A stretch of 64,000 nt of DNA from Svornostia abyssi (GTDB lineage: Bacteria; Actinomycetota; Thermoleophilia; Solirubrobacterales; Solirubrobacteraceae). Each line of letters starts with the position of its first letter. Positions within the stretch are counted from its first letter, which is position 1. The notes under the pieces were generated by a model, which ran no database searches, was not told the origin of the DNA, and was given only the letters and a program-made list of their open reading frames with translations. A program made the position numbers and the translations under genes. This document shows positions 48,783-56,294 of the stretch, piece by piece. Location: the NCBI GenBank assembly GCA_024666565.1, contig CP088295.1, positions 3,534,001 through 3,598,000 of the forward strand, written 5' to 3'.

Positions 48783-49664
48783 CTACTTCAGGCGGTATGC
48801 CTTGATCCGATCCTCATAGCCTTCCGCGTCGCGGGAATACACCCCGTACGCGAGCGCCTGGATGAGGGACAGCAGCGCGGTGTGCGAGCGCACGTACGCC
48901 GGGCTGTCGGACGAGTAGTAGAGCGTGGTGTTCGCCAGCTTGGCGACGTCGGACAGCGTCGCGTCCACGATCGCCATCGTCCGCGCCTTGCGGTGCCGGG
49001 CGAGCTTCATCGCGCGGACGACGAGCGGATGCGGGCGCCCCGCGGACAGGGCGATCACGAGGGTCTGGTCGTCGATCCGGCTCAGGCGCGAGAGCGCCTC
49101 CTGCGACGGGCTGGCCACGACCTCGGCACGGAGGTCGAGCAGCATGAGCAGGTGCCGCATGTACGACGCGAAGAACGCCATCTGGTCCGTGCCCGCGACG
49201 ATGAGCTTCTGGGCGCCGGCGATCTGGTCGATCGCCTGCTCAACCTCGGAGCGCGAGACGCGCCGGGCGGTCTCCTCGATGTTGGCGTGATCGGCGGCCA
49301 GCGAGGTTTCGAACTCGTTGCGGTCCAGCGCGAACAGCGGCTCGCCGGATCCAAGACCGGCCGTGGCGGGCGCCGCGTGGCTGCGGCGGTACTCCTCACG
49401 CGCGGACTGCTGGAGTTCTGGATAGCCCTCGAAGCCGAGCGCCTGCGAGAAGCGGACGACGGTCGAGCTCGACGTGTTCGCGCGGCGGGCGAGTTCCTCC
49501 GCGGTCTGGAAGGCCACCTCGTCGAGGTGGTCGACGATGTACTGCGCGACGTCCTTCTGGGATCGCGAGAAGTCGTCGAAGCGCGCCTGGATGTACTCGG
49601 AAAGGGACTCGGGCGCGGTGGCGCCGGCAGGCGCGGGGGTCGGAACGGCGGCGGCTCTCTTCAT
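48783..49664 (-). CDS. MurR/RpiR-family transcriptional regulator
   Basis: This protein of about 293 residues has an N-terminal RpiR helix-turn-helix ([43 protein letters not shown]) and a C-terminal SIS domain ([44 protein letters not shown]) that binds phosphosugars. A GTG three codons upstream is an alternative start. A perfect-arm inverted repeat lies just upstream. It ends 22 bases before the pdxS promoter box, so it may be read into pdxST. Confidence 0.9.
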   Translation of the reverse strand: MKRAAAVPTPAPAGATAPESLSEYIQARFDDFSRSQKDVAQYIVDHLDEVAFQTAEELARRANTSSSTVVRFSQALGFEGYPELQQSAREEYRRSHAAPATAGLGSGEPLFALDRNEFETSLAADHANIEETARRVSRSEVEQAIDQIAGAQKLIVAGTDQMAFFASYMRHLLMLLDLRAEVVASPSQEALSRLSRIDDQTLVIALSAGRPHPLVVRAMKLARHRKARTMAIVDATLSDVAKLANTTLYYSSDSPAYVRSHTALLSLIQALAYGVYSRDAEGYEDRIKAYRLK

Positions 49665-49670
49665 GGGCGG

Positions 49671-49690
49671 CACCCTGATTCGACAGGGTG
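49671..49690. promoter_or_regulatory. inverted repeat before the RpiR regulator gene
   Basis: CACCCTG, a 6-base gap and CAGGGTG form perfect 7-base arms immediately upstream of the regulator ATG. It could be its own operator or an mRNA hairpin. Confidence 0.5.
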
Positions 49691-49739
49691 GGCGCCGTGT
49701 CCTTCCGAGGTTCTGTGAACTGGACCGCAGGTCGAGCGT

Positions 49740-50265
49740 TCAGGGACCGAAACGGCCGGGTCCTTCGCCGCGCGCCCGGAGCATCGCGCGGTGCGCCTCG
49801 GTGAGCACACGGTCGGGCTCCAGCTCGCCGCCCGGCGACCACGACGAGGCCGACGCTCACCGTCATCGTGTGCTCCGCCTCGCCCGCGAGCAGCGGACGG
49901 TCGAAGCCCTCGATGACACGCTCGGCGACGACGAGCGCCTCGTCCTCCCCCGTGAGCTCCTCGCAGACCATGACGAACTCGTCGCCGCCGGCGCGGGCGA
50001 CGGTGTCTCCCGCGCGGACCAGCTCGGAGAGCCGGACGGCGGCCGCCTGGAGCACCGCGTCGCCGACCTCCCGGCCGTAGCGCCGGTTGAAGGCCCGCAT
50101 GCCGTCAAGGTCGACGGACAGCACGGCCAGGCTGTCATCGCGTGGACGGCGGCGGCGGACGAGCGCGACGCGGAGGCGGTCACGCAGGAGCACCCGGTTG
50201 GGCAGGCCCGTCAGCTCATCGCGCAACAGCTCGTCAGCCGGCTGGGACTCCATGTCTCCATCCAT
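49740..50265 (-). CDS. GGDEF-domain diguanylate cyclase, one frameshift near the 3' end
   Basis: It is a short cytoplasmic GGDEF protein of about 174 residues once the frame is repaired. DELTGLPNRVLLRDRL starts the domain, GGDEF is intact in ARAGGDEFVMV, and an RxxD inhibitory site (RAGD) lies five residues before it. After TVSVGLVVVAG the frame shifts at about 49826-49834, where one extra base lies in a G/C run. Removing it restores GELEPDRVLTEAHRAMLRARGEGPGRFGP and a stop at 49740, the usual GGDEF ending. The frame as given instead runs into the RpiR gene. No sensor domain is attached. Confidence 0.8.
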
Positions 50266-50322
50266 CGGCAGATTGGGCCTTGGAGCGTAGTGCCGGGTAC
50301 GGCGGCGCGGCGCAGGCGCGAC

Positions 50323-50535
50323 TCAGGCGCGCACGTCGATGTGCTCGGGCGGACTCACCAGCAGCGGCTCGGGGGCCACGGCGGGAATCGCCTCGATCGA
50401 CTGCAGCGCGTCGCGGGACTGCTCGAGCTGCGCGAGTGGGATCTGCCCGTGCTCGGCCGGGAGCTGCTGCATGACCTGGGCCAGCTGGAGCATCCGGGTG
50501 GTGGTGACGGCGTCCACGGGGTCAGTATCGGACAC
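50323..50535 (-). CDS. small protein of unknown function
   Basis: A GTG at 50535 gives about 70 residues (LQLAQVMQQLPAEHGQIP, then SRDALQSIEAIPAVAPEPLL) with strongly GC-rich third positions, which argues for real coding. An ATG at 50610 in the same frame would add 25 residues. It lies 57 bases upstream of the GGDEF gene on the same strand. No homology is recognised. Confidence 0.45.
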   Translation of the reverse strand: MSDTDPVDAVTTTRMLQLAQVMQQLPAEHGQIPLAQLEQSRDALQSIEAIPAVAPEPLLVSPPEHIDVRA

Positions 50536-50643
50536 CCGAGCCGCGCCTGCCAGGTTTCTGGACGAACGGTGGACGACTCCGGGAACGTTGAGTGCGACAC
50601 GAACTTCCATCTTTCGGTTTTTCGGGGTACTCTGCTCCGCCAG

Positions 50644-51687
50644 ATGCGCCTGCACCGACTGCTCCTTCCCTCCCTCACCCTGCTGGCCCTGGCTGCAACG
50701 AGCGCGCCGGCCGCGGCGTCCTGCTCGGCGTGGGGCCCGGCCTCGAAGATGCGGACCGGGGAGACACGCGACCTCACGATCATGTGCTCAGAGCGCGGCA
50801 CGGGCCCGGTGCAGATCCAGGTCGTCACGCCGTTCACCGAGGTCACCGCCGCGGAGCACAGCGTCGCCCGCAACAGCCTGACCCTGAGGATCACCGCGTC
50901 GACGGGCTTCATCGGCTACGACCGCATTGCGGTGCGCGCGGTCGACGCATTCGGCGCCGACCCGATCTCGCAGATCGGGATCCAGATCACGCCGCCGGAG
51001 GCCAACGACCCGCCCGAGTGCCAGATCCGCGGCGCGAGCGCCGCGACGGAGACGAACGCTCCGATCAACCTCATGCTCGCGTGCGACGACCTCAACCAGG
51101 ACTCGTACACCCTGGAGGCCGCCGTCCCGCCGGCCCATGGCACGGTCACCAGCGAGCCGTTCGCCGTCAACCGCATCCCCGAGGAGACGCGGGCGGTGCG
51201 CTACCACCCGGCGCCCGGGTTCTCCGGCATGGACTTCGTCGCCGTCCGCGCGCGTGACGACCACGGCGGTGTCTCGCCCACGTACACGTTCGGGGTGCTC
51301 GTGCGCGGCGCAGGTGTGCCCGACCCGCTGGTCGCGCCCGCGTCGCTTCCCGCACCCACCCTGACGCTCGGCACCCTGCCGACGCTCGGCCGCGCCCTGC
51401 GGAACGGCGTGACGGTGCAACTCGGCGCCGCGCAGGCCGGGACGGCGACCGTCGACCTGCGGCTCGACGGCCGGACGGCGAAGCGACTGCGGCTCTCCCG
51501 CGGGTCGGCCATCACGGTGGCACGCGGCCGCGCGACGCTTCAGCCCGGGGCGACCCGCACGATCCGGGCGCGCTTCACGACGGCAGCCAAGCGACGGCTG
51601 GCACGGGTGAAGAGCGTGCGACTCACGGTGCGCGCCACCATTCCCGGCCAGACCCTCACCGCGCCGCCGATCACGCTGCGCCGCTGA
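50644..51687 (+). CDS. secreted Ig-like/cadherin-like repeat protein
   Basis: This 347-residue protein starts with a clear signal peptide (MRLHRLLLPSLTLLALAATSAPAAA). Two Ig/cadherin-like beta domains follow; the second has PPECQIRGASAATETNAPI, PPAHGTVTSEPF and YHPAPGFSGMDFVAVRARDDHGG. A C-terminal beta module ends in a basic strand (RARFTTAAKRRLARVKSVRLTVRAT) also common in this clade. It is likely a cell-surface or secreted structural protein. It is convergent with the PKD protein at 51696, eight bases between stops. Confidence 0.75.
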   Translation: MRLHRLLLPSLTLLALAATSAPAAASCSAWGPASKMRTGETRDLTIMCSERGTGPVQIQVVTPFTEVTAAEHSVARNSLTLRITASTGFIGYDRIAVRAVDAFGADPISQIGIQITPPEANDPPECQIRGASAATETNAPINLMLACDDLNQDSYTLEAAVPPAHGTVTSEPFAVNRIPEETRAVRYHPAPGFSGMDFVAVRARDDHGGVSPTYTFGVLVRGAGVPDPLVAPASLPAPTLTLGTLPTLGRALRNGVTVQLGAAQAGTATVDLRLDGRTAKRLRLSRGSAITVARGRATLQPGATRTIRARFTTAAKRRLARVKSVRLTVRATIPGQTLTAPPITLRR

Positions 51688-51695
51688 GGCCCGGG

Positions 51696-52655
51696 TCAGC
51701 CGGCTGGGCAGCGCTCCGGCGCCGCGGTCGGCGTCAGGACGCAGCGGTCGCGCCGCACCGGGCTGCGACGCGCGCGGATGCGCAGGTCGACGTACTTGCC
51801 GATCCGCGCGGGCGCGGTGACCCGAATGCGGATCCGGACCCCTGCGCGCAGCGGTCGCTGCAACGCCCGGAGCTTCACGGTCCGCGCGGCCGCCAGCGTG
51901 CGGGGCGAGATCCGGCGCGGGCAACTGCGGCCGGCGCACGCCACGTCGATCCGCGCCCCGGCGGGCGCCGTGACGCTGACGAGGGACAGCCGGGCGCCCC
52001 TGCGCGTCGCGCGGCCGACGAACCGCACCTGCGGGAACGGCGTCAGCGGGAGGACGGCGGCAGCGCCGACCGCCGTGGTGCCGATCGCGACGGCGCCGAA
52101 GACGTCTGTGACCTGCAGGCGGACCGTGCGCCCCGCTGCGTCGCTGCCCGGGAGCGTGACCGACGCCGCCGTGCCGTCGTCGAACCCGTCGCCGTCGATG
52201 TCCCAGGCCCGGGCGAAGAGGTCCCCGTCAGGGTCGGTGGACGCGTCGACGAACGTGACGTCCTCCCCCGCGACCGGCCGCGCGGGGACCATCGTGATCG
52301 CGGCGATGGGCGCGGTGTTGACGACCGTGACGGTCTGGGTGCTGATCTCCGCGCTGCGGAACGGCTCGCGCGCGGACAGGCTCACGGTGTGGGCGCCGGC
52401 CGTCGTGAAGCGGTGGCGGAACTCACGTGGCGTGCCGGTGTCGGTCCGGGACGCCCCGTCGTCGGCCCGCCACGTCCAGGTGCAGAAGAGGCACTTCGAC
52501 GTCGCGGTGAACGTGATCTCCTGGCCGGGCCTGGGCTCGGCGGGCGACCACGTGAACGCGGGCGGCGCCGCGCCGGCGGCAGGGGTCAGCAGCAGTGCCG
52601 CAAGCACCAACGCTGCCGCGCCCGCAAGGACGCCACGCCATCTCCCCCTCGTCAT
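51696..52655 (-). CDS. secreted PKD-domain protein with conserved basic C-terminal module
   Basis: This 319-residue protein has a signal peptide (LVLAALLLTPAAGAA), one PKD-like domain with a CLFC pair (TATSKCLFCTWTWRADDG) and a second with DASTDPDGDLFARAWDIDGDGFDD. The last ~100 residues read VRFVGRATRRGARL, IDVACAGRSCPRRI, RVTAPARIGKYVDLRIRARR and PVRRDRCVLTPTAAPERCP. The same module, with the same Cys spacing, ends the large PKD-repeat protein at 58160. A GAGGCGG ribosome site precedes the ATG. It is probably retained at the cell surface. Confidence 0.8.
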   Translation of the reverse strand: MTRGRWRGVLAGAAALVLAALLLTPAAGAAPPAFTWSPAEPRPGQEITFTATSKCLFCTWTWRADDGASRTDTGTPREFRHRFTTAGAHTVSLSAREPFRSAEISTQTVTVVNTAPIAAITMVPARPVAGEDVTFVDASTDPDGDLFARAWDIDGDGFDDGTAASVTLPGSDAAGRTVRLQVTDVFGAVAIGTTAVGAAAVLPLTPFPQVRFVGRATRRGARLSLVSVTAPAGARIDVACAGRSCPRRISPRTLAAARTVKLRALQRPLRAGVRIRIRVTAPARIGKYVDLRIRARRSPVRRDRCVLTPTAAPERCPAG

Positions 52656-52776
52656 GTCCGCCTCGGATCGTTCCCGTCTCGCGGTCGGGCCAATCCCTGG
52701 CGGTTCGCGGCGCGGACTCTAGGGTGCCGCACGCCAGGAGTCTGGTTCGGTCAGGGTCTGTGCGACCATCCAGCGC
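52656..52776. other. divergent intergenic region
   Basis: This is 121 bases between the divergent PKD protein and the zinc-ribbon membrane protein. A GACCAT hexamer at 52764-52769 lies 7 bases before the right-hand ATG and fits a leaderless promoter. Nothing else is evident. Confidence 0.4.
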
Positions 52777-53049
52777 ATGGAGGCGCTCTTTGTCGTCGTG
52801 TTCCTCGGGGTCGCGATCGTCACGATCATGTCGCTCATCTCACTCGCCGAGCGGGGCGAGTGGGGATGGTTCGTCGTCGGACTGTTCATCCCATTCGCCG
52901 CGATCATCGGCGCCATGATCAGCAGCCCGACCGAGGAGTCGGCGACGCACAAACGCTGCCCGGTCTGTGCCGCCGAGGATGTCCCCCGCGGAGCGATGAA
53001 GTGCCCGCACTGCAGTTTTGATTTCGCCGCCGGCGCCGAGTTGACCTGA
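52777..53049 (+). CDS. small membrane protein with C-terminal zinc ribbon
   Basis: This 90-residue protein has two N-terminal hydrophobic helices (LFVVVFLGVAIVTIMSLISL and WFVVGLFIPFAAIIGAMI). A cytoplasmic zinc ribbon follows, with Cys61, Cys64, Cys76 and Cys79 (CPVCAAEDVP and CPHCSFDF). It directly precedes the degraded copy of the three-gene cassette. It is intact and well formed; function unknown. Confidence 0.7.
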   Translation: MEALFVVVFLGVAIVTIMSLISLAERGEWGWFVVGLFIPFAAIIGAMISSPTEESATHKRCPVCAAEDVPRGAMKCPHCSFDFAAGAELT

Positions 53050-53066
53050 CACGAGGCCCGCACCCG

Positions 53067-53321
53067 GTGATGCTGGCCACGACCGCCGGGAGCGGCGGCT
53101 CGCTCACACCCGCGGGCATCGTCTGGCTGATCGTCCTCGCGCTCTTCCTACTTCGGGGAAGGGACTTCGGTGTCGTCTTCGGCCTCGGCTTCGCAACGTC
53201 GCTGCTCTCCCCAGCGTTCCCCGACGGTTGGATCCAGTGGGCGGTCGCTCCTCTTGTCGCGGTCTTGGTGACATGGCTTCTCGCCGACTGGCCGGCGACG
53301 AGACGGCCAGGGTCTCGTTGA
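53067..53321 (+). CDS. small membrane protein, first copy (5'-truncated) of duplicated cassette gene A
   Basis: The hydrophobic protein of 84 residues (GSGGSLTPAGIVWLIVLALFLLRGRDF, FPDGWIQWAVAPLVAVLVTWLLAD) is closely similar to the gene at 55250. It lacks the ~22 N-terminal residues and the GGAGGA ribosome site of that copy. It begins 17 bases after the zinc-ribbon gene, and its C-terminus is altered where a deletion joins it to gene B. It may no longer be functional. Confidence 0.5.
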   Translation: MMLATTAGSGGSLTPAGIVWLIVLALFLLRGRDFGVVFGLGFATSLLSPAFPDGWIQWAVAPLVAVLVTWLLADWPATRRPGSR

Positions 53322-53629
53322 TGGACTTGTGCAGACGGGTGGACCGGGACTTCGCCGAGCACGTCGAGCGTCCGGGCGCGCTCGCCAAGATGTACGCCGC
53401 GGCACGCCAGGCGCAAGCCGACCTCAACACGATGGAGGCACCGGCGGAGGACGAGCAAGCGTTTGCGCGGTACCTGAAGGTCAACCAACAGCGCATCGAC
53501 TTGCTCGCTGCGGCGCTCAACGCTCCGGCGAACGGTGTCGCCTCCGACCCCAAGATGAAGCGCGCCGAGGCACTACAGGCCCGGTCGAGTGAGATTGTGC
53601 GCGAACTTGGGTTCGAGCACTGCTCGTGA
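53321..53629 (+). CDS. first copy of cassette gene B, lipoprotein signal lost
   Basis: The 102 residues from an ATG overlapping the upstream stop match the mature part of the lipoprotein at 55571: RQAQADLNTMEAPAEDEQAFARYLKVNQQRIDLLAAAL, and an identical end (ELGFEHCS). The expected signal peptide and lipobox are missing. In the second frame the bases before the ATG still encode AGDETARVSL, comparable to CGESAREKF in the intact copy. This shows a deletion that removed the signal region. It is either a cytoplasmic remnant or a pseudogene. Confidence 0.5.
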   Translation: MDLCRRVDRDFAEHVERPGALAKMYAAARQAQADLNTMEAPAEDEQAFARYLKVNQQRIDLLAAALNAPANGVASDPKMKRAEALQARSSEIVRELGFEHCS

Positions 53630-53847
53630 CCGGGAATCGCCTCACTGACGAGGAACGTGAGGGCGAGTTCGGATGGCGCCTGCTCAAGGTGCTCGCCAGC
53701 GCGCTCTTGGTACTGACTGGCGGCCTCATCCTCGACGGCCTCGGCGTTCGTGCCGGAACGGTGGCCGCGGTGGCTGCCCTCCTGGTCGTCTTCGTGCTGA
53801 TCTGGACGACGCCCGTCGTCGACTGGTTCCAGAGGCGATCGCCGTGA
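53626..53847 (+). CDS. small two-helix membrane protein, first copy of cassette gene C
   Basis: This 73-residue protein has an acidic N-terminus and two hydrophobic helices (LKVLASALLVLTGGLILDGL, TVAAVAALLVVFVLIWTT). Its GTG overlaps the stop of gene B, exactly as in the second copy at 55969. The sequence has diverged from that copy more than A and B have, but size, order and coupling agree. Function unknown. Confidence 0.5.
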   Translation: MTGNRLTDEEREGEFGWRLLKVLASALLVLTGGLILDGLGVRAGTVAAVAALLVVFVLIWTTPVVDWFQRRSP

Positions 53848-54355
53848 TCGCCGCCACCTGCTTTTCGCAGCTCGTCTGCTGTCCGTATCGAGGAGTCGGG
53901 ACTTGTGCTCGCACCGCACGCGGGCGTGCAGAAGCCGACCGCGAGCTGCTCGGCTAGGGAGGGCACGACGCCGTTCGGTCGTGCGGTCGAGGCGCGCGCA
54001 TCGTGGTACCGCCGACTTGACGTTTCCGCGGAAGGGGTGACACGGAAACGCTTCCGCGGAAACGCCCGTGGCTGATGGGCGTGATTGGGCGAGAGCCTGA
54101 GACCGCTTGAACGGTGTCCGCGCGGGGACGTGCGCACACCTCCTGCCGTCTCATGCACAGTCCAGACCCTTTGAGCATCTCGCGTAACGACGGCCGAGTC
54201 CGGACGTACCTTCGATAGGTCCCGCACCCCACTCGGCATGACGCCGACAGGTGATCGCGACTCGCCCGGCACGGACGCACGAATGACCGAACTCACGCCC
54301 CGCCCCGTCTGCCACAACGGCTCGACCCCACCGCCGGGCCGGTCCTGCGGTCCTC
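53848..54355. other. gene-poor stretch between cassette copies, with paired palindromes
   Basis: No convincing gene is seen in these ~508 bases; short frames exist but none has coding composition or a family motif. The base composition is less GC-rich than flanking genes. The one clear structure is a pair of TTCCGCGGAA palindromes at 54024 and 54052. Confidence 0.5.
54021..54066. repeat. two TTCCGCGGAA palindromes in nested inverted repeat
   Basis: The 10-base perfect palindrome TTCCGCGGAA occurs at 54024-54033 and again at 54052-54061. Between them CGTTTCC (54021-54027) can pair with GGAAACG (54044-54050). The spacing of the two centres is 28 bases, near three helical turns, as for cooperative dimer binding. 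It could be an operator or a small hairpin element. Confidence 0.5.
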
Positions 54356-54922
54356 GTGCTCCAGAGGCCCGAGGGTGACCTGGTCAGCCGTGTCGAAGTG
54401 AACCCTCCGCGATATCCCGTCCAGTTGGTGTTGCTCGTCGACGTCCCAGTGCTCGGGGTAGCGCTCACCACGCTGGGGAACGCGCTGTGGGGTCTGCCGT
54501 GGTGCCCGGATCTGGGCTGCGACGATGCGTCGTTCTGGGCGAGCCTGTCTCTTGCCGGCGGACGGGTCATCTGGGTTGTGGCGCTGTTGGTGTGGGCAAG
54601 CTGGGTCGTAGAACGGCGCGTGCGCCGTGGCACGCGCCCAGGCGATGCTGTCGGCGGTGCGTGGGTCTCGGGGCCGCGGCCGCCCACGGTGCGCGCTGCC
54701 GGCGCGATCGTCGGGCTTGTCGGCGTTGCCATCGTGTACGTCGCGCTGCGCTGGGACTGTGCTGAAGCAGATTGCGCTGACCTCGTCACGTCGGCGCTTT
54801 GGGCTTGCGGGGTCGGGGCGGTTGTGTGGGCGATGTCGTGGTGGTCCCGGTGGCCTCTCCACATGCTCGTTGGCGCGACGCTGGCGTTCACGGCGGCACT
54901 CGCTGGCCTCGTCGCCGCGTAG
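54356..54922 (+). CDS. four-helix membrane protein, accessory
   Basis: The protein has up to 188 residues, with four hydrophobic helices (VQLVLLVDVPVLGVALTTL, VIWVVALLVWASWVV, AAGAIVGLVGVAIVYVAL, LHMLVGATLAFTAALAGLV) and Cys pairs in the extracytoplasmic loops (WCPDLGCDD and DCAEADCADL). The similar placement of the two Cys loops hints at two related halves. A GTG at 54398 is an alternative start. The codon composition is less GC-biased than the core genes. No family recognised. Confidence 0.55.
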   Translation: MLQRPEGDLVSRVEVNPPRYPVQLVLLVDVPVLGVALTTLGNALWGLPWCPDLGCDDASFWASLSLAGGRVIWVVALLVWASWVVERRVRRGTRPGDAVGGAWVSGPRPPTVRAAGAIVGLVGVAIVYVALRWDCAEADCADLVTSALWACGVGAVVWAMSWWSRWPLHMLVGATLAFTAALAGLVAA

Positions 54923-54931
54923 GGGGCCCTG

Positions 54932-55060
54932 ATGAACGGGACACCCCAGCCGAACGAGGACGAAGCAAGCCTGCCTGGTGGTCAGCGGTACTTGACCTGG
55001 AAGCGCGGGGCGACGCTTGTGGGCGTTGCCGGGGCCGGTGCCGCGTGGTGGTTCGTGTGA
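54932..55060 (+). CDS. very small membrane protein (~42 residues)
   Basis: An ATG preceded by AGGGGG opens a short frame, MNGTPQPNEDEASLP, then KRGATLVGVAGAGAAWWFV before TGA. It has a polar N-terminus and one short hydrophobic helix. It lies nine bases after the four-helix gene and would be co-transcribed. Short length makes this tentative. Confidence 0.35.
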   Translation: MNGTPQPNEDEASLPGGQRYLTWKRGATLVGVAGAGAAWWFV

Positions 55061-55249
55061 GTGCCCGGTGTTGAGGACCCCAAAAGCGCTGACGCGGTGC
55101 GCTACGCAGCCACCCTGCGGCAGGATGCACAGACTGCTTGCCTTGATCAAATCGCGCGGGGCCGACCCATTCCCTACTCTTGCTGTTCGTGCTGAGGCCA
55201 TGCTGTTCTGAGGTCGGCTCAGCCGTCGCGCAGGTCACGGAGGAGCGTT
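55061..55249. other. intergenic stretch before intact cassette
   Basis: 189 bases with no convincing gene. A strong GGAGGAG ribosome site closes it, seven bases before the ATG at 55250. Confidence 0.4.
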
Positions 55250-55567
55250 ATGTCCGCAGCACGAAGCCGCCTTCAAGGCATCCCCGCGTACGTGCTGGTC
55301 GCGGTCGGCATGGCGGTGGGGCTCGCCACGATCGCTGGCAGCGGCGGCTCGCTCACGGCCGCAGGGATCATCTGGCTGATCCTCCTCGGGCTCTTCCTGA
55401 TTCGAGGACGGGATTTCGATGTCGTCTTCGGTCTCGGTCTCGCAACGTCGCTGCTGACACAAGCGTTCCCCGACGGTTGGATCCAGTGGGCGGTCGCCCC
55501 TGTCGTCGCTGTCGGGTTGACGTGGCTTCTTGCCGACGAGCCCAATGACGATGCGGCCGGGGCGTAG
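55250..55567 (+). CDS. small membrane protein, intact cassette gene A
   Basis: This 105-residue protein has three hydrophobic segments (YVLVAVGMAVGLATIAGSGG, GIIWLILLGLFLI, WAVAPVVAVGLTWLLAD). A strong Shine-Dalgarno sequence decides the start. It is the full-length version of the truncated gene at 53067; the segment FPDGWIQWAVAP is identical and DNA identity is high. It is followed after three bases by the lipoprotein gene. Family unknown. Confidence 0.6.
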   Translation: MSAARSRLQGIPAYVLVAVGMAVGLATIAGSGGSLTAAGIIWLILLGLFLIRGRDFDVVFGLGLATSLLTQAFPDGWIQWAVAPVVAVGLTWLLADEPNDDAAGA

Positions 55568-55570
55568 TCG

Positions 55571-55972
55571 ATGTTCTCGAGGCACAGCATCCCCATCGTC
55601 ATCACCGCGCTCGCCCTTTCCGCGTGCGGCGAGTCTGCACGGGAGAAGTTCGTCGGCGACGCGGACGCCGTCTGCGAGCGAGTGAACCGGGAGTTCGGCG
55701 AGCGCATCGAGGATCCGGATGCCCTCGTGAGGATGTACCCGGTTGTCCGAAAGGCGCAGGCCGATCTCAACGCGATTGAGGCCCCGACCGAGGACAAGGG
55801 GCAGTTCGCGCGCTACGTGAAGGTCAATCAGGCGCGCATCGACTTACTCGCCGCGGCGCTGAAGGATCCGGTCGCCGACGTCTACTCCGACCCTAGGATG
55901 AAACGGGCCGAGGCGTTGCAGGCCCGATCGACCAAGATCGCGCGCGAACTTGGATTCGAGCACTGCTCGTGA
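55571..55972 (+). CDS. small lipoprotein, intact cassette gene B
   Basis: This 133-residue protein has a signal peptide with lipobox LSAC (Cys19) followed by an all-helical domain. Residues ~45-125 read EDPDALVRMYPVVRKAQADL, KVNQARIDLLAAAL and MKRAEALQARSTKIARELGFEHC, suggesting an amphipathic helix bundle. The C-terminal Cys-Ser end is shared with the other copy. It lies between two small membrane proteins with overlapping or near-overlapping reading frames. Function unknown. Confidence 0.65.
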   Translation: MFSRHSIPIVITALALSACGESAREKFVGDADAVCERVNREFGERIEDPDALVRMYPVVRKAQADLNAIEAPTEDKGQFARYVKVNQARIDLLAAALKDPVADVYSDPRMKRAEALQARSTKIARELGFEHCS

Positions 55973-56199
55973 CCCTCGAGCGCCCTTCCGCGAAAGACGG
56001 CCAAGGCGAGCTAGGACCGACAGACGTGTACTGCTTGCGCATCGTCCTGTTCGTCCTGTTCGTGGGTGCTGCAGTCCCCGCCGTCGACTTCTTCCTTAGC
56101 GGCAACTACATCGCAGCAGGCGTCCTGGCGTTCGTCACCGCCGTGATCCTGGGCTTCGAGGGCCTGGCGGGACGGCTGGCCGAGTTCAGGGAGCGATGA
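55969..56199 (+). CDS. small two-helix membrane protein, intact cassette gene C
   Basis: This 76-residue protein has a polar N-terminus and two hydrophobic helices (CLRIVLFVLFVGAAVPAVDFFL, YIAAGVLAFVTAVILGF). The GTG overlaps the lipoprotein stop by four bases. It ends 23 bases from the tRNA gene. Function unknown. Confidence 0.55.
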   Translation: MTLERPSAKDGQGELGPTDVYCLRIVLFVLFVGAAVPAVDFFLSGNYIAAGVLAFVTAVILGFEGLAGRLAEFRER

Positions 56200-56221
56200 G
56201 CGCCATCCCTGCGAATCAGCA

Positions 56222-56294
56222 TGGGCCGGGTGGGAGTCGAACCCACGTCTGACGGATTATGAGTCCGCTGCTCTGACCGCTGAGCTACCGGCCC
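56222..56294 (-). tRNA. tRNA with CAU anticodon (Met, or Ile2 if modified)
   Basis: The minus-strand 73-mer folds as a cloverleaf. The acceptor is GGGCCGG/CCGGCCC with A73. The D arm is GTAGCTCAGCGGTCAGAGC, the anticodon stem-loop GCGGACTCATAATCCGT has CAT, and the T arm is GTGGGTTCGACTCCCAC. The D stem and normal 1-72 pair exclude initiator tRNA. Elongator Met and lysidine-modified Ile2 cannot be told apart here. No CCA is encoded. It lies 22 bases after the lipoprotein gene. Confidence 0.93.

Larger units (their letters stand above)
53067..53847 (+). repeat. degraded copy of tandemly duplicated A-B-C cassette (partner 55250-56199)
   Basis: Order, orientation and overlaps match the partner: A then B then C, with B-stop/C-start overlapping. 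The DNA run around GGTTGGATCCAGTGGGCGGT is identical in both copies. This copy has lost the 5' end of A and the A/B junction including the lipoprotein signal. Confidence 0.7.

Noticed and set aside
53844-53957. A 37-codon frame overlapping the end of cassette gene C1
   Set aside because: No ribosome site, no hydrophobic segment and mixed codon use; probably chance.
55017-55211. A 64-codon frame after the 42-residue membrane protein
   Set aside because: No ribosome site and atypical codon use; it ends just before the strong promoter/ribosome region of cassette copy 2.
54151-55238. Long minus-strand frames across the accessory region
   Set aside because: They oppose the four-helix membrane gene and lack hydrophobic or domain patterns; judged antisense.
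56222-56294. Initiator tRNA-fMet
   Set aside because: The 1-72 position pairs normally (G-C) and the stem before the CAT loop lacks the three G-C pairs typical of initiator tRNA.
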